Assembly: GCA_019118565.1 (NCBI GenBank)
Contig: DWYR01000011.1
Coordinates: forward strand, 1 to 64,000
DNA: 64,000 nt
Reading direction: 5' to 3'
Source of the DNA: Candidatus Alistipes avicola
Lineage (GTDB): Bacteria; Bacteroidota; Bacteroidia; Bacteroidales; Rikenellaceae
The notes beneath the pieces are model-generated. The model worked only from the letters and a program-made list of their open reading frames with translations. It was not told the DNA's origin and searched no databases. Positions within the stretch are counted from its first letter, which is position 1. Every line of letters begins with the position of its first letter. This document shows positions 26,941-35,757 of this stretch, piece by piece. A program made the position numbers and the translations under genes.

Positions 26941-28707
26941 ATGAAGCGCCTGTTTGTTATCCTGTTCCTGTGCCTGGGTTTCTCGACGGGGTTGATTCCC
27001 CGCAGCGAGCCTCTTGCCGCAACCGAACCGGAGATGCAGTGGCCCGATTCGTTGAGTGCGGTCCGCTCCTATACGGACGGCTTGAAGAGGCTGATTCTCG
27101 AAAGGGATACGGTTGAGGCCCGAAAGCTCTTTGTGAAGGCCACGGAGATCGATTCGACCTGTGCGCCGGCTTGGTATTACCTCTCGACGATCGGTCCGGC
27201 AGGGAGCAATAGCGAGGCGACCGAAGAGGCGCGCCGGGCCTATGCGCTTGATTCGCTCAACAAGTGGTACGTACAACAGTACGGACAGCGCCTGTTGCGT
27301 GAGGGGCGTTTCGACGAGGGTCGTGCAATCTATAAGCGCCTTTCGCGGCTCGATCCCAACAATCCCGACAACCTGCGGATTCTGGCTATCCTCTACCAGC
27401 AGGCCGGAATGCCCTATACGGCGGTCGATCTGCTCGATTCGGCCGAGATGCGTTTCGGAAAGAATCCCATTCTGGGTACAATGAAACGTCAGTTACTCCT
27501 GCAGACCGGACAGTTCGACCGGGCGCTGGAGGAGGCCCGGCAGATGGCCGAGGCAGTTCCTTATGATCCGGAGAACCATGTGATCTTGGCGGAGTTGTAT
27601 GCGGCCTCCGGACGCGACTCAATGGCCATTGCAGCCTACAACCGGGCTCTGGAGATCGATTCCGCCAATGTTCCGGCCCTTGCGTCGTTGGCCGACTTCT
27701 ACAACAAGCGCAGCGATTCGAGGGCCTATCTCTCCGTATCGAAACGACTTTTCAAAAATGAGAGTCTGCCTTTGGCCGAGAAGGTGCGGATTCTCAAACA
27801 GCTTACGATCGATCAACGGTTCTATCAGAATAACTTTTTCCAGATCGGCGAGTTGATTTGGACATTGCTGCTCCGTTATCCGGAAGAGAAAGAGGTGGTG
27901 GAACTTCAGGGAACACATCTGATCCTTTCGGGTGAGGCGGAACAGGCGCTGGCCTTCTATAAACGCCATCTGGACGACCAGCCGCCCCAGCTGGACTACT
28001 ATCGGATGGTGATCGATATGGAGATCTTCTTCAAACGTCCCGATTCGGTCGATCTGTATGTCGGTCGGGCGTTGCGGATCTTCCCGAATGAGACCGACCT
28101 GTATGTAAGCCGGGGCCATGCGCAGGCCTATGTGGGGAACAACAGGCAGGCAATTCCGGACTATAAACGGGCCTTGAAGTATGCCGACAGCGATTCGTTG
28201 CGCAGCCAGATCTGGGGCTATATCGGCGATGCCTACCACCAGATGGGGGAACAGGCCGAACACGCGTCGGCTCAGGCAAAATATTATCGCAAATGCTTCG
28301 AGGCTTACGATGAGGCTCTCCGTTATAATTATGACAATGCGCTTGTACTCAATAATTACGCCTATTTCACCTGTGAGCAGACAGACGATCCCAAACGGCT
28401 CGATCGGGCATTCGGCATGGCCGCTCGGGCGATCGAACTCGACGAGAACAATTCGACGACGCTTGATACTTACGCTTGGGTGCTTTTCAAGCTGGGCCGG
28501 TTGCAGGAGGCACGTCGTGTGATGCAGCAGGCCATCTCGTTCGATCGGAGCGAGAGCTCGGAACTCTTCTACCACTACGGGGAGATTCTGGCTGCGCTCG
28601 GGGAGAATTTCATGGCAGAGGTCTATCTGCGTAAGGCGATCGAGGCGGGCCATGCCGATTCGGAGGCGATCGAGAAGCGTATTCAGGAACTTAAAACGAA
28701 GCCCTGA
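26941..28707 (+). CDS. TPR-repeat periplasmic protein
   Basis: 588 residues with a hydrophobic N-terminal signal (MKRLFVILFLCLGFSTGLIP). About ten tetratricopeptide units run from about 50 to 580, for example APAWYYLSTIGPAG, VHILAELYAASGRDSMAIAAYNRALEIDSANVPAL-like blocks, ATALVLNNYAYFTCEQ-like and TLDTYAWVLFKLGRLQEARRVM. TPR arrays scaffold protein complexes; no partner can be named. It lies in a pheS-TPR-envC-ybeY operon, and its stop overlaps the start of the EnvC-like gene by one base (TGATG). A cell-envelope role alongside the EnvC-like protein is inferred from this coupling. Confidence 0.85.
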   Translation: MKRLFVILFLCLGFSTGLIPRSEPLAATEPEMQWPDSLSAVRSYTDGLKRLILERDTVEARKLFVKATEIDSTCAPAWYYLSTIGPAGSNSEATEEARRAYALDSLNKWYVQQYGQRLLREGRFDEGRAIYKRLSRLDPNNPDNLRILAILYQQAGMPYTAVDLLDSAEMRFGKNPILGTMKRQLLLQTGQFDRALEEARQMAEAVPYDPENHVILAELYAASGRDSMAIAAYNRALEIDSANVPALASLADFYNKRSDSRAYLSVSKRLFKNESLPLAEKVRILKQLTIDQRFYQNNFFQIGELIWTLLLRYPEEKEVVELQGTHLILSGEAEQALAFYKRHLDDQPPQLDYYRMVIDMEIFFKRPDSVDLYVGRALRIFPNETDLYVSRGHAQAYVGNNRQAIPDYKRALKYADSDSLRSQIWGYIGDAYHQMGEQAEHASAQAKYYRKCFEAYDEALRYNYDNALVLNNYAYFTCEQTDDPKRLDRAFGMAARAIELDENNSTTLDTYAWVLFKLGRLQEARRVMQQAISFDRSESSELFYHYGEILAALGENFMAEVYLRKAIEAGHADSEAIEKRIQELKTKP

Positions 28708-29831
28708 TGATGAAAAAACTCTTGCTGACATTCGCACTGCTCTTTTCGGTAGGGTTGTTGGCTGCACAGACTACCGATCAGAAGATCGAGGCACAGCGGC
28801 GGCTGATTGCCGACCTGGAGAAACAGATCGCCCGCGAGGAGCAGGAGATCTCGAAACTCAAGAAGGGACGGGCTTCGGCCGAGGAGACCGTGCGTCGACT
28901 GGCGCGCCAGATCGACTCGCGGAACCAGTTGCTCGATGTAACCCAGAAGGATGCCGATAAACTCGAGGTGGAGGTAGCTCGAGCCAACGGGACGGCCGAC
29001 TCGTTGGCCACGCTGCTGGCCGACTACAAGGCGCGTTATGCCGAGATGGTGCGCGAGGCCTACCGGAACTATAAACATAACAACTACCTGACCTATCTCT
29101 TCTCGTCGAGCGACTTCAAGCAGGTAACACGCCGCATTACCAATTTGCGGGAGGTAGCTGCCATGCGCGAGCGGCAAATGGAGCAGATCAAAAGTCTGTC
29201 GGAGGAGGTGGCTGCACAGCAGGCCTTGTTAGCCGATCGTAAGTATTCGCTCGATTCGGTCAAACGTAGTCTGACCTCGCAACGGTCTCGTTTACAGAAG
29301 GATGCTCAGGCGGCACGTGCCAATATCAAACAACTGTCCCAGAAGGAGAAGAAGGCCTTGCAGCAGAAAATTGCCCAGGAGCAGAAACTCGATGTGGCGA
29401 TCGATGAGTTGCGTAAATTGGTAAAGGGCAATACGGAGGGCAGTTCGTTCTCGGCCAAGACCTCGAATCTGCGTCTGCCGGTGGTGGGCGGTTCGGTGAA
29501 ACGTTACAAGGGCAACATGGCCGAGATTTCGGGCCCGAAGGGGGCGCAGGTCATCTCGATCTACGAGGGTAAGGTCGTGGAGATCAAACGCAATCGAATC
29601 ACCAACAAATACGACGTTTATATCGCCCACGGCGAATACATATCCTCCTATGCCAACTTGAATGCGGTCAGCGTGGCGAAGGATGCCAAAGTGGCACGCA
29701 ACCAGCCGATCGGTACGATCGGATCGAGCGTGAACGTGATGACGATGGCCTCCGAGTACAAGATCGTCTTCGGTATCTACGGCCCTTCGCCGAAGGTACA
29801 GTTGCGGGCGGAGGATTGCTTCAAAAAATAG
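28707..29831 (+). CDS. EnvC-like murein hydrolase activator with degenerate LytM domain
   Basis: 374 residues with signal peptide MMKKLLLTFALLFSVGLLAAQ. A long coiled coil spans about 20-240 (KIEAQRRLIADLEKQIAREE onward). A LytM/M23 fold occupies about 265-374 (LRLPVVGGSVKRYKG, VVEIKRNRITNKYDVYIAHGEYISSYANL). The HxxxD zinc motif is missing, and the usual HxH is reduced to one His (IAHGEYISSYANL, where active enzymes end in YGHL). This fits EnvC-type proteins, which activate amidases rather than cut peptidoglycan. It overlaps the TPR gene by one base and precedes ybeY by 9 nt. Confidence 0.88.
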   Translation: MMKKLLLTFALLFSVGLLAAQTTDQKIEAQRRLIADLEKQIAREEQEISKLKKGRASAEETVRRLARQIDSRNQLLDVTQKDADKLEVEVARANGTADSLATLLADYKARYAEMVREAYRNYKHNNYLTYLFSSSDFKQVTRRITNLREVAAMRERQMEQIKSLSEEVAAQQALLADRKYSLDSVKRSLTSQRSRLQKDAQAARANIKQLSQKEKKALQQKIAQEQKLDVAIDELRKLVKGNTEGSSFSAKTSNLRLPVVGGSVKRYKGNMAEISGPKGAQVISIYEGKVVEIKRNRITNKYDVYIAHGEYISSYANLNAVSVAKDAKVARNQPIGTIGSSVNVMTMASEYKIVFGIYGPSPKVQLRAEDCFKK

Positions 29832-29840
29832 TTCGGATTT

Positions 29841-30287
29841 ATGGCTGTTCACTATTGCAACGACGATTGTACGTATCGGCTGCCCGAAAAGCGGCGCACG
29901 ACTGAATGGTTGCGCCATGTGGCCGAGCAGGAGGGATACCGGCTCGGTGATGTCACCTATGTCTTCTGTTCGGCGGCCCGCCTGCTGGAGATGAACCGGC
30001 AGTTCCTGGGACACGACTACTATACCGATGTGATCACATTCGATTACAGCGACCGGAAGGGGAGCGGGGTGGTTTCGGGCGATATTTTCATCGATGTGGA
30101 GACCGTGGCGGACAATGCGCGCTGCTACGGGGCGACACGCCTCGAGGAGATGCGCCGTGTGGTCGTACATGGCGTACTGCACCTCTGCGGCCAGAAGGAC
30201 AAAACACCGCGTTCTAACGCGCAAATGCACCGAAAGGAAGATCGACACCTCGCCTGGTGGAACAGGCCGTCAGAAGAGCTGAAATAG
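29841..30287 (+). CDS. ybeY: Endoribonuclease YbeY
   Basis: 148 residues. YbeY is a zinc-dependent RNase for 16S rRNA 3' maturation and ribosome quality control. Seen: NRQFLGHDYYTDVITFDYS and the metal motif VVHGVLHLCGQKD, two His of HGxxH plus a downstream Asp/His. The usual GYDH ending is changed to GQKDKTPRSNAQMHRKED, which lacks the normal third His at its expected place; the Asp or a later His may substitute, as in other Bacteroidetes. Last gene of the pheS operon. Confidence 0.92.
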   Translation: MAVHYCNDDCTYRLPEKRRTTEWLRHVAEQEGYRLGDVTYVFCSAARLLEMNRQFLGHDYYTDVITFDYSDRKGSGVVSGDIFIDVETVADNARCYGATRLEEMRRVVVHGVLHLCGQKDKTPRSNAQMHRKEDRHLAWWNRPSEELK

Positions 30288-30425
30288 TCCTTTGCGGGGT
30301 GTGCGGCATTTACCTCCCGCAGGACGACAGAGAGTGACCCTTTGGATGTACTGAGGGCACTTGTTTCCCCGAAGGAAAAGAGAGAAAATGCCCGGAACGG
30401 TGCGATATAACAATCGAACGAATCT

Positions 30426-32309
30426 ATGGTTTTACATTACGATATCATTGTGATCGGCGGAGGACACGCCGGTTGCGAGGCAGCCTCTGCGGCTGCCCGA
30501 CTGGGATCCCGCACGCTGCTCGTTACGATGGATCTGACCAAATTGGCCGACATGTCGTGTAATCCGGCTGTCGGTGGAATAGCTAAAGGTCAGATAGTTA
30601 GAGAGATAGATGCAATTGGAGGCCAGATGGGACGCATTACGGACCTTACGGCAATCCAATTCCGGATGCTGAACCGTTCGAAGGGGGCGGCCATGTGGAG
30701 TCCGCGTGCGCAGTGCGACAAGAGCCGCTTTTCGCAGGAGTGGCGCCGTACGCTCGAGAATACCGAGAACCTCTACCTCTGGCAGGATGCGGTGAACGAA
30801 CTGTTGTTCGACCGCACGGGCGAGCGGATTCGCGTATGCGGGGTTCGCACCCGGATGGGGGTGGAGTTCACGGCCGACTGTGTCGTGCTGACGGCCGGTA
30901 CGTTCCTCTCCGGTATGATGTACTGCGGACGTTTCCATGCCGAAGGAGGACGCGCGGGAGATGCCGCTTCTCACGGAGTGACTGAATCGCTCGTAGCGAT
31001 CGGTTTCGAGGCTGGGCGCATGAAAACGGGTACGCCTGCCCGACTCGATGCCCGATCGATCGATTTCTCGGTGCTGGAACCTCAATACGGGGACGAGAAT
31101 CCTTCGAAATTCTCTTTCTCTCCGGATACAGAACCTGTAAAGGATCAGATGCCCTGTTTCCTGGTCTATACCTCGCGCGAGGTGCACGATACGTTGCGGG
31201 AGGGATTTGCCGATTCGCCGCTTTTCAACGGAACCATTCATGGAATTGGGCCCCGTTACTGTCCGAGTATCGAAGACAAACTGCATACCTTTGCCGATAA
31301 GGATCAACACCAGCTCTTCCTCGAACCGGAGGGACGGTCGACCAACGAGTACTATCTGAACGGCTTCTCTTCGTCGCTGCCCTGGGAGATCCAATGGAAG
31401 GCTCTGCATCAGATCAAGGCTTTCGAGAATCTGCATATCTACCGTCCCGGCTATGCGATCGAGTATGATTACTTCCTTCCGACGCAGTTGCACCATTCGT
31501 TGGAGACCAAACTGGTCGAGGGACTCTATTTTGCAGGCCAGGTCAATGGAACGACCGGCTATGAAGAGGCCGGAGCACAGGGACTGATGGCCGGAATCAA
31601 TGCCCACCGCAAGCGGGTAGGGGCGGAGCCGATTGTATTGGCACGGGACGAGGCCTACATTGGCGTGCTGATTGACGACCTGGTGACTAAAGGAGTGGAC
31701 GAGCCTTACCGGATGTTTACCTCCCGGGCCGAGTATCGGATTCTGCTCCGACAGGATAATGCCGACATCCGTTTGACTCCGATCGGTTATAAAATCGGGT
31801 TGATTTCGGAAAAACGCCATGCCTGGTTCACCAAAAAAAATCGACTCGTAGAATCGCTTATTTCCTTTGCCCGTGCACAGAGCATCAAACCAGACGAAAT
31901 TAACGACTGTTTAAAATCAATCGGTGCGGACCCGCTGACGCAGGGTCGGAAGCTCTATGATCTGCTTGTTCGCAACAATGTGACCTTCGATTTGCTGCGA
32001 ACGGTTCTGCCGAAACTGGATCGTTTTATCCGCGATAATGAAATCGGGGCAGAGGTGATCGAGGAGGCCGAGATTCAGATCAAGTATAAAGGGTATATCG
32101 AACGTGAGAAATTTATTGCTGAAAAGTTGCATCGTCTGGAGAATATCCGCATTCCTTCGGATTTCGATTTTCATTCGATGAATGCTTTGACGATCGAGGC
32201 CCGTCAGAAACTCACGAAGATTCGTCCGGCAACGATCGGGCAGGCTTCGCGTATTCCCGGCGTTTCACCGGCTGACGTGAATGTTTTGCTGGTTAAGTTC
32301 GGACGATAG
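30426..32309 (+). CDS. mnmG: tRNA uridine-5-carboxymethylaminomethyl modification enzyme MnmG (GidA)
   Basis: 627 residues. With MnmE it installs cmnm5U at wobble position 34. FAD-binding GGGHAGCEAASAAARLG (about 9-25), SCNPAVGGIAKGQIVREIDAIGG, MKTGTPARLDARSIDFS, GQVNGTTGYEEAGAQGLMAGINA and the C-terminal helical domain ending in the family sequence SRIPGVSPADVNVLL are all present. The gene is complete. In many bacteria mnmG lies near oriC; here the parS-like site lies 87 nt downstream and the candidate oriC about 21 kb upstream. No promoter of full match was seen in the 138-nt upstream gap. Confidence 0.97.
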   Translation: MVLHYDIIVIGGGHAGCEAASAAARLGSRTLLVTMDLTKLADMSCNPAVGGIAKGQIVREIDAIGGQMGRITDLTAIQFRMLNRSKGAAMWSPRAQCDKSRFSQEWRRTLENTENLYLWQDAVNELLFDRTGERIRVCGVRTRMGVEFTADCVVLTAGTFLSGMMYCGRFHAEGGRAGDAASHGVTESLVAIGFEAGRMKTGTPARLDARSIDFSVLEPQYGDENPSKFSFSPDTEPVKDQMPCFLVYTSREVHDTLREGFADSPLFNGTIHGIGPRYCPSIEDKLHTFADKDQHQLFLEPEGRSTNEYYLNGFSSSLPWEIQWKALHQIKAFENLHIYRPGYAIEYDYFLPTQLHHSLETKLVEGLYFAGQVNGTTGYEEAGAQGLMAGINAHRKRVGAEPIVLARDEAYIGVLIDDLVTKGVDEPYRMFTSRAEYRILLRQDNADIRLTPIGYKIGLISEKRHAWFTKKNRLVESLISFARAQSIKPDEINDCLKSIGADPLTQGRKLYDLLVRNNVTFDLLRTVLPKLDRFIRDNEIGAEVIEEAEIQIKYKGYIEREKFIAEKLHRLENIRIPSDFDFHSMNALTIEARQKLTKIRPATIGQASRIPGVSPADVNVLLVKFGR

Positions 32310-32326
32310 GATTCTATAATAATAAG

Positions 32327-32363
32327 AAAAGAGGAGAGATTTATTTAAATCTCTCCTCTTTTT
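32327..32363. terminator. Bidirectional terminator between mnmG and ilvE
   Basis: A 17-bp perfect stem (32327-32343 / 32346-32362) with a minimal loop and flanking A and T runs, between convergent genes. Confidence 0.85.
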
Positions 32364-32395
32364 ATTTCATTGTGTACGGGTAAAGAATAAGGGTT

Positions 32396-32411
32396 TGTTC
32401 CACGTGGAACA
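32396..32411. other. parS-like centromere site 1
   Basis: TGTTCCACGTGGAACA fits the ParB-binding consensus TGTTnCACGTGnAACA at every position. It is the core of a perfect 26-bp palindrome (32391-32416). It has no loop and no T tract, and a separate terminator lies beside it, so a terminator role is unlikely. It lies in the gap between convergent mnmG and ilvE. Confidence 0.8.
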
Positions 32412-32440
32412 AACCCTTAGCTTGGGCGAGTCGTAATGGA

Positions 32441-33454
32441 TTACATTACGATGGTGCACCAGTTGTGCGTATCCTCGGCACGACCGTACTGGATGTCCTG
32501 TAGACGCGTGTAGAGCTCCAGCGATACTTTGCCTACCTCTTCACCATAGGTGTAGGTCTCTTTTGTGTCGATGTCGTAGATCTTGCTGATCGGTGAGATA
32601 ACTGCAGCCGTACCGCAACCACCGCACTCCTCGAACGTAGAGAGCTCCTCTACCGGGATACGACGCTCCTCAACCTCGAGGCCCATGTCTTTTGCCAGGA
32701 CACGGAGGCTCTTGTTGGTGATAGAAGGGAGTACAGACGAAGATTTCGGGGTGATGTATTTGCCGTCTTTGATGCCGAAGAAGTTGCAAGCACCACACTC
32801 CTCGATGTATTTGTGCTCTGCAGAGTCGAGGTACATTACGCTCGAGTAGCCCAGCGAGTGAGCTTTCTCGCCCGACATAAGGCTGGCTGCATAGTTCCCG
32901 CCGACCTTAACGTCACCTGTTCCACGTGGAGCAGCACGGTCCTGTTCACGATCAATAGCAACCATCATCGGTTTGATACCGCCCTTGAAGTATGCTCCTA
33001 CCGGCGAACCGTAAACAACCAGGATGGCGTCTTTCGAGGGTTTTACACCCAGACCTGCCGTTGTGCCGAACATAACCGGACGCAGGTAGAACGATGCACC
33101 CGTTCCGTAGGGAGGAATGAAACGTTCGTTGCGTTTTACGACCTCAATGCAGGCGTTGACGATCATCTCGATGGTCGGAACCGGCAGGCAAAGACGCTTA
33201 GCCGAAGACTGGAGACGTTTTGCGTTCTCCTCGACGCGGAACAGACGAACTTTGCCATCAACGCCGCGGAAAGCTTTCAGACCCTCGAACAGAGCCGTAC
33301 CGTAGTGCAGGCAAGATGCCGACATGTGCATGTTGATGTACTCGTCGCTCGAAATTTGCATTTCGCTCCATTTGCCGTCCGTGTAGATGTAACGGGCGTT
33401 GTAATCGGTTTTCAGGTAGTTAAAACCCAAAGAACCCCAATCGATGTTTTCCAT
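32441..33454 (-). CDS. ilvE: Branched-chain amino acid aminotransferase
   Basis: 337 residues, fold-type IV PLP enzyme, large (eukaryote-like) BCAT subgroup. It transfers the amino group between glutamate and branched-chain keto acids. Seen: LHYGTALFEGLKAFRG, RLFRVEENAKRL, YLRPVMFGT, the Schiff-base Lys in GDVKVGGNYAAS, EECGACNFFGIKDG and the C-terminal GTAAVISPISKI. The CxxC ECGGCGT is the redox motif position of this subgroup. It contains a second parS-like site in frame at 32918-32933. metG ends 53 nt upstream on the same strand; co-transcription is possible. Confidence 0.95.
   Translation of the reverse strand: MENIDWGSLGFNYLKTDYNARYIYTDGKWSEMQISSDEYINMHMSASCLHYGTALFEGLKAFRGVDGKVRLFRVEENAKRLQSSAKRLCLPVPTIEMIVNACIEVVKRNERFIPPYGTGASFYLRPVMFGTTAGLGVKPSKDAILVVYGSPVGAYFKGGIKPMMVAIDREQDRAAPRGTGDVKVGGNYAASLMSGEKAHSLGYSSVMYLDSAEHKYIEECGACNFFGIKDGKYITPKSSSVLPSITNKSLRVLAKDMGLEVEERRIPVEELSTFEECGGCGTAAVISPISKIYDIDTKETYTYGEEVGKVSLELYTRLQDIQYGRAEDTHNWCTIVM
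32918..32933. other. parS-like centromere site 2 (inside ilvE)
   Basis: TGTTCCACGTGGAGCA differs from site 1 at one base of 16 and keeps the CACGTG core. It lies 522 bp from site 1 inside ilvE, where it encodes the residues APRGT. Confidence 0.6.
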
Positions 33455-33507
33455 TACCGTTTAATAGTTTAAAATTATGTGAATTTCTTTGTTTGGTAAA
33501 CTCTTTT

Positions 33508-35550
33508 TTAGCCGACGATCGATCCCGGAGTCATAGCCTCTTCGGGACGCAACAGCCGGAGTTTGCCTGTCGGATCCTCTGCCATCAGAATCATTCCGCG
33601 GGAGAGGATGCCTTTCAGTTCGCGCGGCTCGAGGTTGACCAGTACGAGAACCTCTTTGCCTACCAACTCTTCGGGCGTGTAGTGCTCGGCAATCCCCGAT
33701 ACGATCTCGCGCGTATCGATACCCGTATCGACAGTCAGCTTCAGCAGTTTCTTGGTTTTGGCCACCTTCTCGGCTGCCAGAATCTTCGAAACGCGGATAT
33801 CCATCTTCTGGAAATCGTCGAATGAAACGCTTTCCTTCTGATTCTCAATGTTTTGCGATGTGTTGGCGGCGGCGTTTGCCTGTTTGGTCGCCTCCAGTTT
33901 GTCGAGTTGGCGTTGAATGACATCATCCTCGATCTTCTCGAAGAGCAGGGTAGCTTCACCGATCTGGTGCCCGGCCGGGATCAGATCCGTCCGACCCAGG
34001 TCGTCCCACTTGAACGGTCCGGCCTGCAGCATTTTGACGATTTTCGCGGCTGTAAAGGGCATGAACGGTTCGATGGCTACCGAGAGGTTCGCCGTGATCT
34101 GAAGAGCGATATTCAGGATCGTTTTGACGCGTTCCGGGTCGCTCTTGATCAGTTTCCACGGTTCGGTGTCGGCCAGGTATTTGTTACCGATGCGGGCAAC
34201 GTTCATAGCCTCCTTCAGCGCTTCGCGGAAACGGTAGTTTTCGATGTTGCTGCTGAGAGCCTCTTTCGTGCCGGCCAACTCGCTCAACGTTTGACGATCG
34301 TAGTCGGTCAACTCGCCACAAGCGGGAATGACACCGTCGAAGTATTTGTGTGTCAGGACTAAAGCCCGATTCACGAAGTTGCCGAGGATGGCAACCAGCT
34401 CGTTGTTGTTGCGGGCCTGGAAGTCCTTCCAGGTAAAGTCGTTGTCTTTGGTCTCGGGGGCATTCGCACAGAGTACGTAGCGCAGTACGTCCTGTTTGCC
34501 GGGGAAATCCTCGAGGTATTCGTGCAGCCATACGGCCCAGTTGCGTGAGGTCGAGATCTTGTCGCCCTCGAGGTTCAGGAACTCGTTGGCCGGTACGTTC
34601 TCAGGCAGGATATAGCCGCCGTGGGCCTTAAGCATTGCCGGGAAGACGATGCAGTGGAAGACGATGTTGTCCTTGCCGATGAAGTGTACCATCTTCGTAT
34701 CTTCACTCTTCCAGTACTTCTCCCAGTCGGGTGTAAGGTCTTTCGTTGCGGAGATGTAGCCGATCGGCGCGTCGAACCATACGTAGAGCACCTTGCCCTC
34801 GGCTCCCTTGACCGGTACGGGAATACCCCAATCCAGGTCGCGGCTTACGGCACGGGGCTGCAGCCCTCCGTCAAGCCAGCTCTTACACTGGCCGTAAACG
34901 TTCGATTTCCACTCCTTGTGGCCTTCGAGGATCCACTCGCGGAGGAATTCCTCGTATTGGTCCAGCGGGAGATACCAGTGCTTCGTAGCGCGTTTTACGG
35001 GTACAGATCCCGATACGGCACTGTGCGGGTTGATCAACTCGTCGGGCGAGAGGGTCGATCCGCACTTCTCGCACTGGTCGCCATAGGCCCCTTCGTTGCC
35101 GCACTTGGGGCAGGTACCCACGATATAGCGGTCGGCAAGGAACGTCTGTGCCTGTTCGTCGTAATACTGTTCGGAGGTCTTCTCGATGAATTTGCCCTCG
35201 TCGTAGAGCTTGCGGAAGAAGTCCGAAGCGGTTTTCGAGTGGGTTGCAGACGAGGTGCGCGAGTATATGTCGAACGCGATGCCGAGCCCCTCGAACGATT
35301 TTTTGATGATCTCGTGGTAGCGGTCCACGATCTGTTGCGGGGTAACCCCCTCTTTCCGAGCCTTGAGCGTAATGGGAACCCCGTGCTCGTCGCTTCCGCA
35401 GACCGAAATGACATCATAGCCGCGCATTCGCAGGTAGCGCGTGTAGATGTCCGACGGAATGTAGACGCCTGCCAGGTGGCCGATGTGTACCGGGCCGTTT
35501 GCATAGGGCAGCGCGGAGGTGATCAGATAACGCTTGAATGATTTACTCAT
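33508..35550 (-). CDS. metG: Methionine-tRNA ligase with C-terminal tRNA-binding domain
   Basis: 680 residues, class I synthetase. HIGH-type motif [12 protein letters not shown] near 14-25. Zinc-binding insert [18 protein letters not shown] (two CxxC, about 146-163). The KMSKS equivalent is [11 protein letters not shown]-terminal EMAP/Trbp111 OB fold lies at about 580-680 ([40 protein letters not shown]). Needed for initiation and elongation. A TACATTTG -7 element lies 41 nt upstream at 35598-35591. Gene complete. Confidence 0.97.
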   Translation of the reverse strand: MSKSFKRYLITSALPYANGPVHIGHLAGVYIPSDIYTRYLRMRGYDVISVCGSDEHGVPITLKARKEGVTPQQIVDRYHEIIKKSFEGLGIAFDIYSRTSSATHSKTASDFFRKLYDEGKFIEKTSEQYYDEQAQTFLADRYIVGTCPKCGNEGAYGDQCEKCGSTLSPDELINPHSAVSGSVPVKRATKHWYLPLDQYEEFLREWILEGHKEWKSNVYGQCKSWLDGGLQPRAVSRDLDWGIPVPVKGAEGKVLYVWFDAPIGYISATKDLTPDWEKYWKSEDTKMVHFIGKDNIVFHCIVFPAMLKAHGGYILPENVPANEFLNLEGDKISTSRNWAVWLHEYLEDFPGKQDVLRYVLCANAPETKDNDFTWKDFQARNNNELVAILGNFVNRALVLTHKYFDGVIPACGELTDYDRQTLSELAGTKEALSSNIENYRFREALKEAMNVARIGNKYLADTEPWKLIKSDPERVKTILNIALQITANLSVAIEPFMPFTAAKIVKMLQAGPFKWDDLGRTDLIPAGHQIGEATLLFEKIEDDVIQRQLDKLEATKQANAAANTSQNIENQKESVSFDDFQKMDIRVSKILAAEKVAKTKKLLKLTVDTGIDTREIVSGIAEHYTPEELVGKEVLVLVNLEPRELKGILSRGMILMAEDPTGKLRLLRPEEAMTPGSIVG

Positions 35551-35590
35551 AATTCAGTTCAGAAAGCTAACAAATGTTACTATTTTGTGC

Positions 35591-35598
35591 CAAATGTA
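35591..35598 (-). promoter_or_regulatory. Candidate -7 element of metG
   Basis: Minus-strand TACATTTG matches TAnnTTTG; no -33 TTG found. Confidence 0.4.
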
Positions 35599-35710
35599 GT
35601 GATTTTTATAATAATTAGAAACTAAAATCGCACTTTGTTCCGTCGAATTCGTAATTCTACCGGCCATTCGGTAAGCGATGGTCCGATTTGATGCGGAGTT
35701 CGAGCAGAAA

Positions 35711-35745
35711 CGACAAACCCGGAACACAATGTTCCGGGTTTGTCG
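35711..35745 (-). terminator. Terminator after recJ
   Basis: A 16-bp perfect stem (35711-35726 / 35730-35745) with a 3-nt loop, 13 nt past the recJ stop. Confidence 0.75.
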
Positions 35746-35757
35746 TGGGAATCGGGG

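Noticed and set aside
25852..27276. 474-codon open frame on the minus strand
   Set aside because: Opposite pheS and the TPR gene; no signal or motif.
30432..31820. 462-codon open frame on the minus strand
   Set aside because: Opposite mnmG, a certain gene.
32391..32416. 26-bp palindrome as a terminator
   Set aside because: No loop and no T tract, and a better terminator lies next to it; the core equals the parS consensus.
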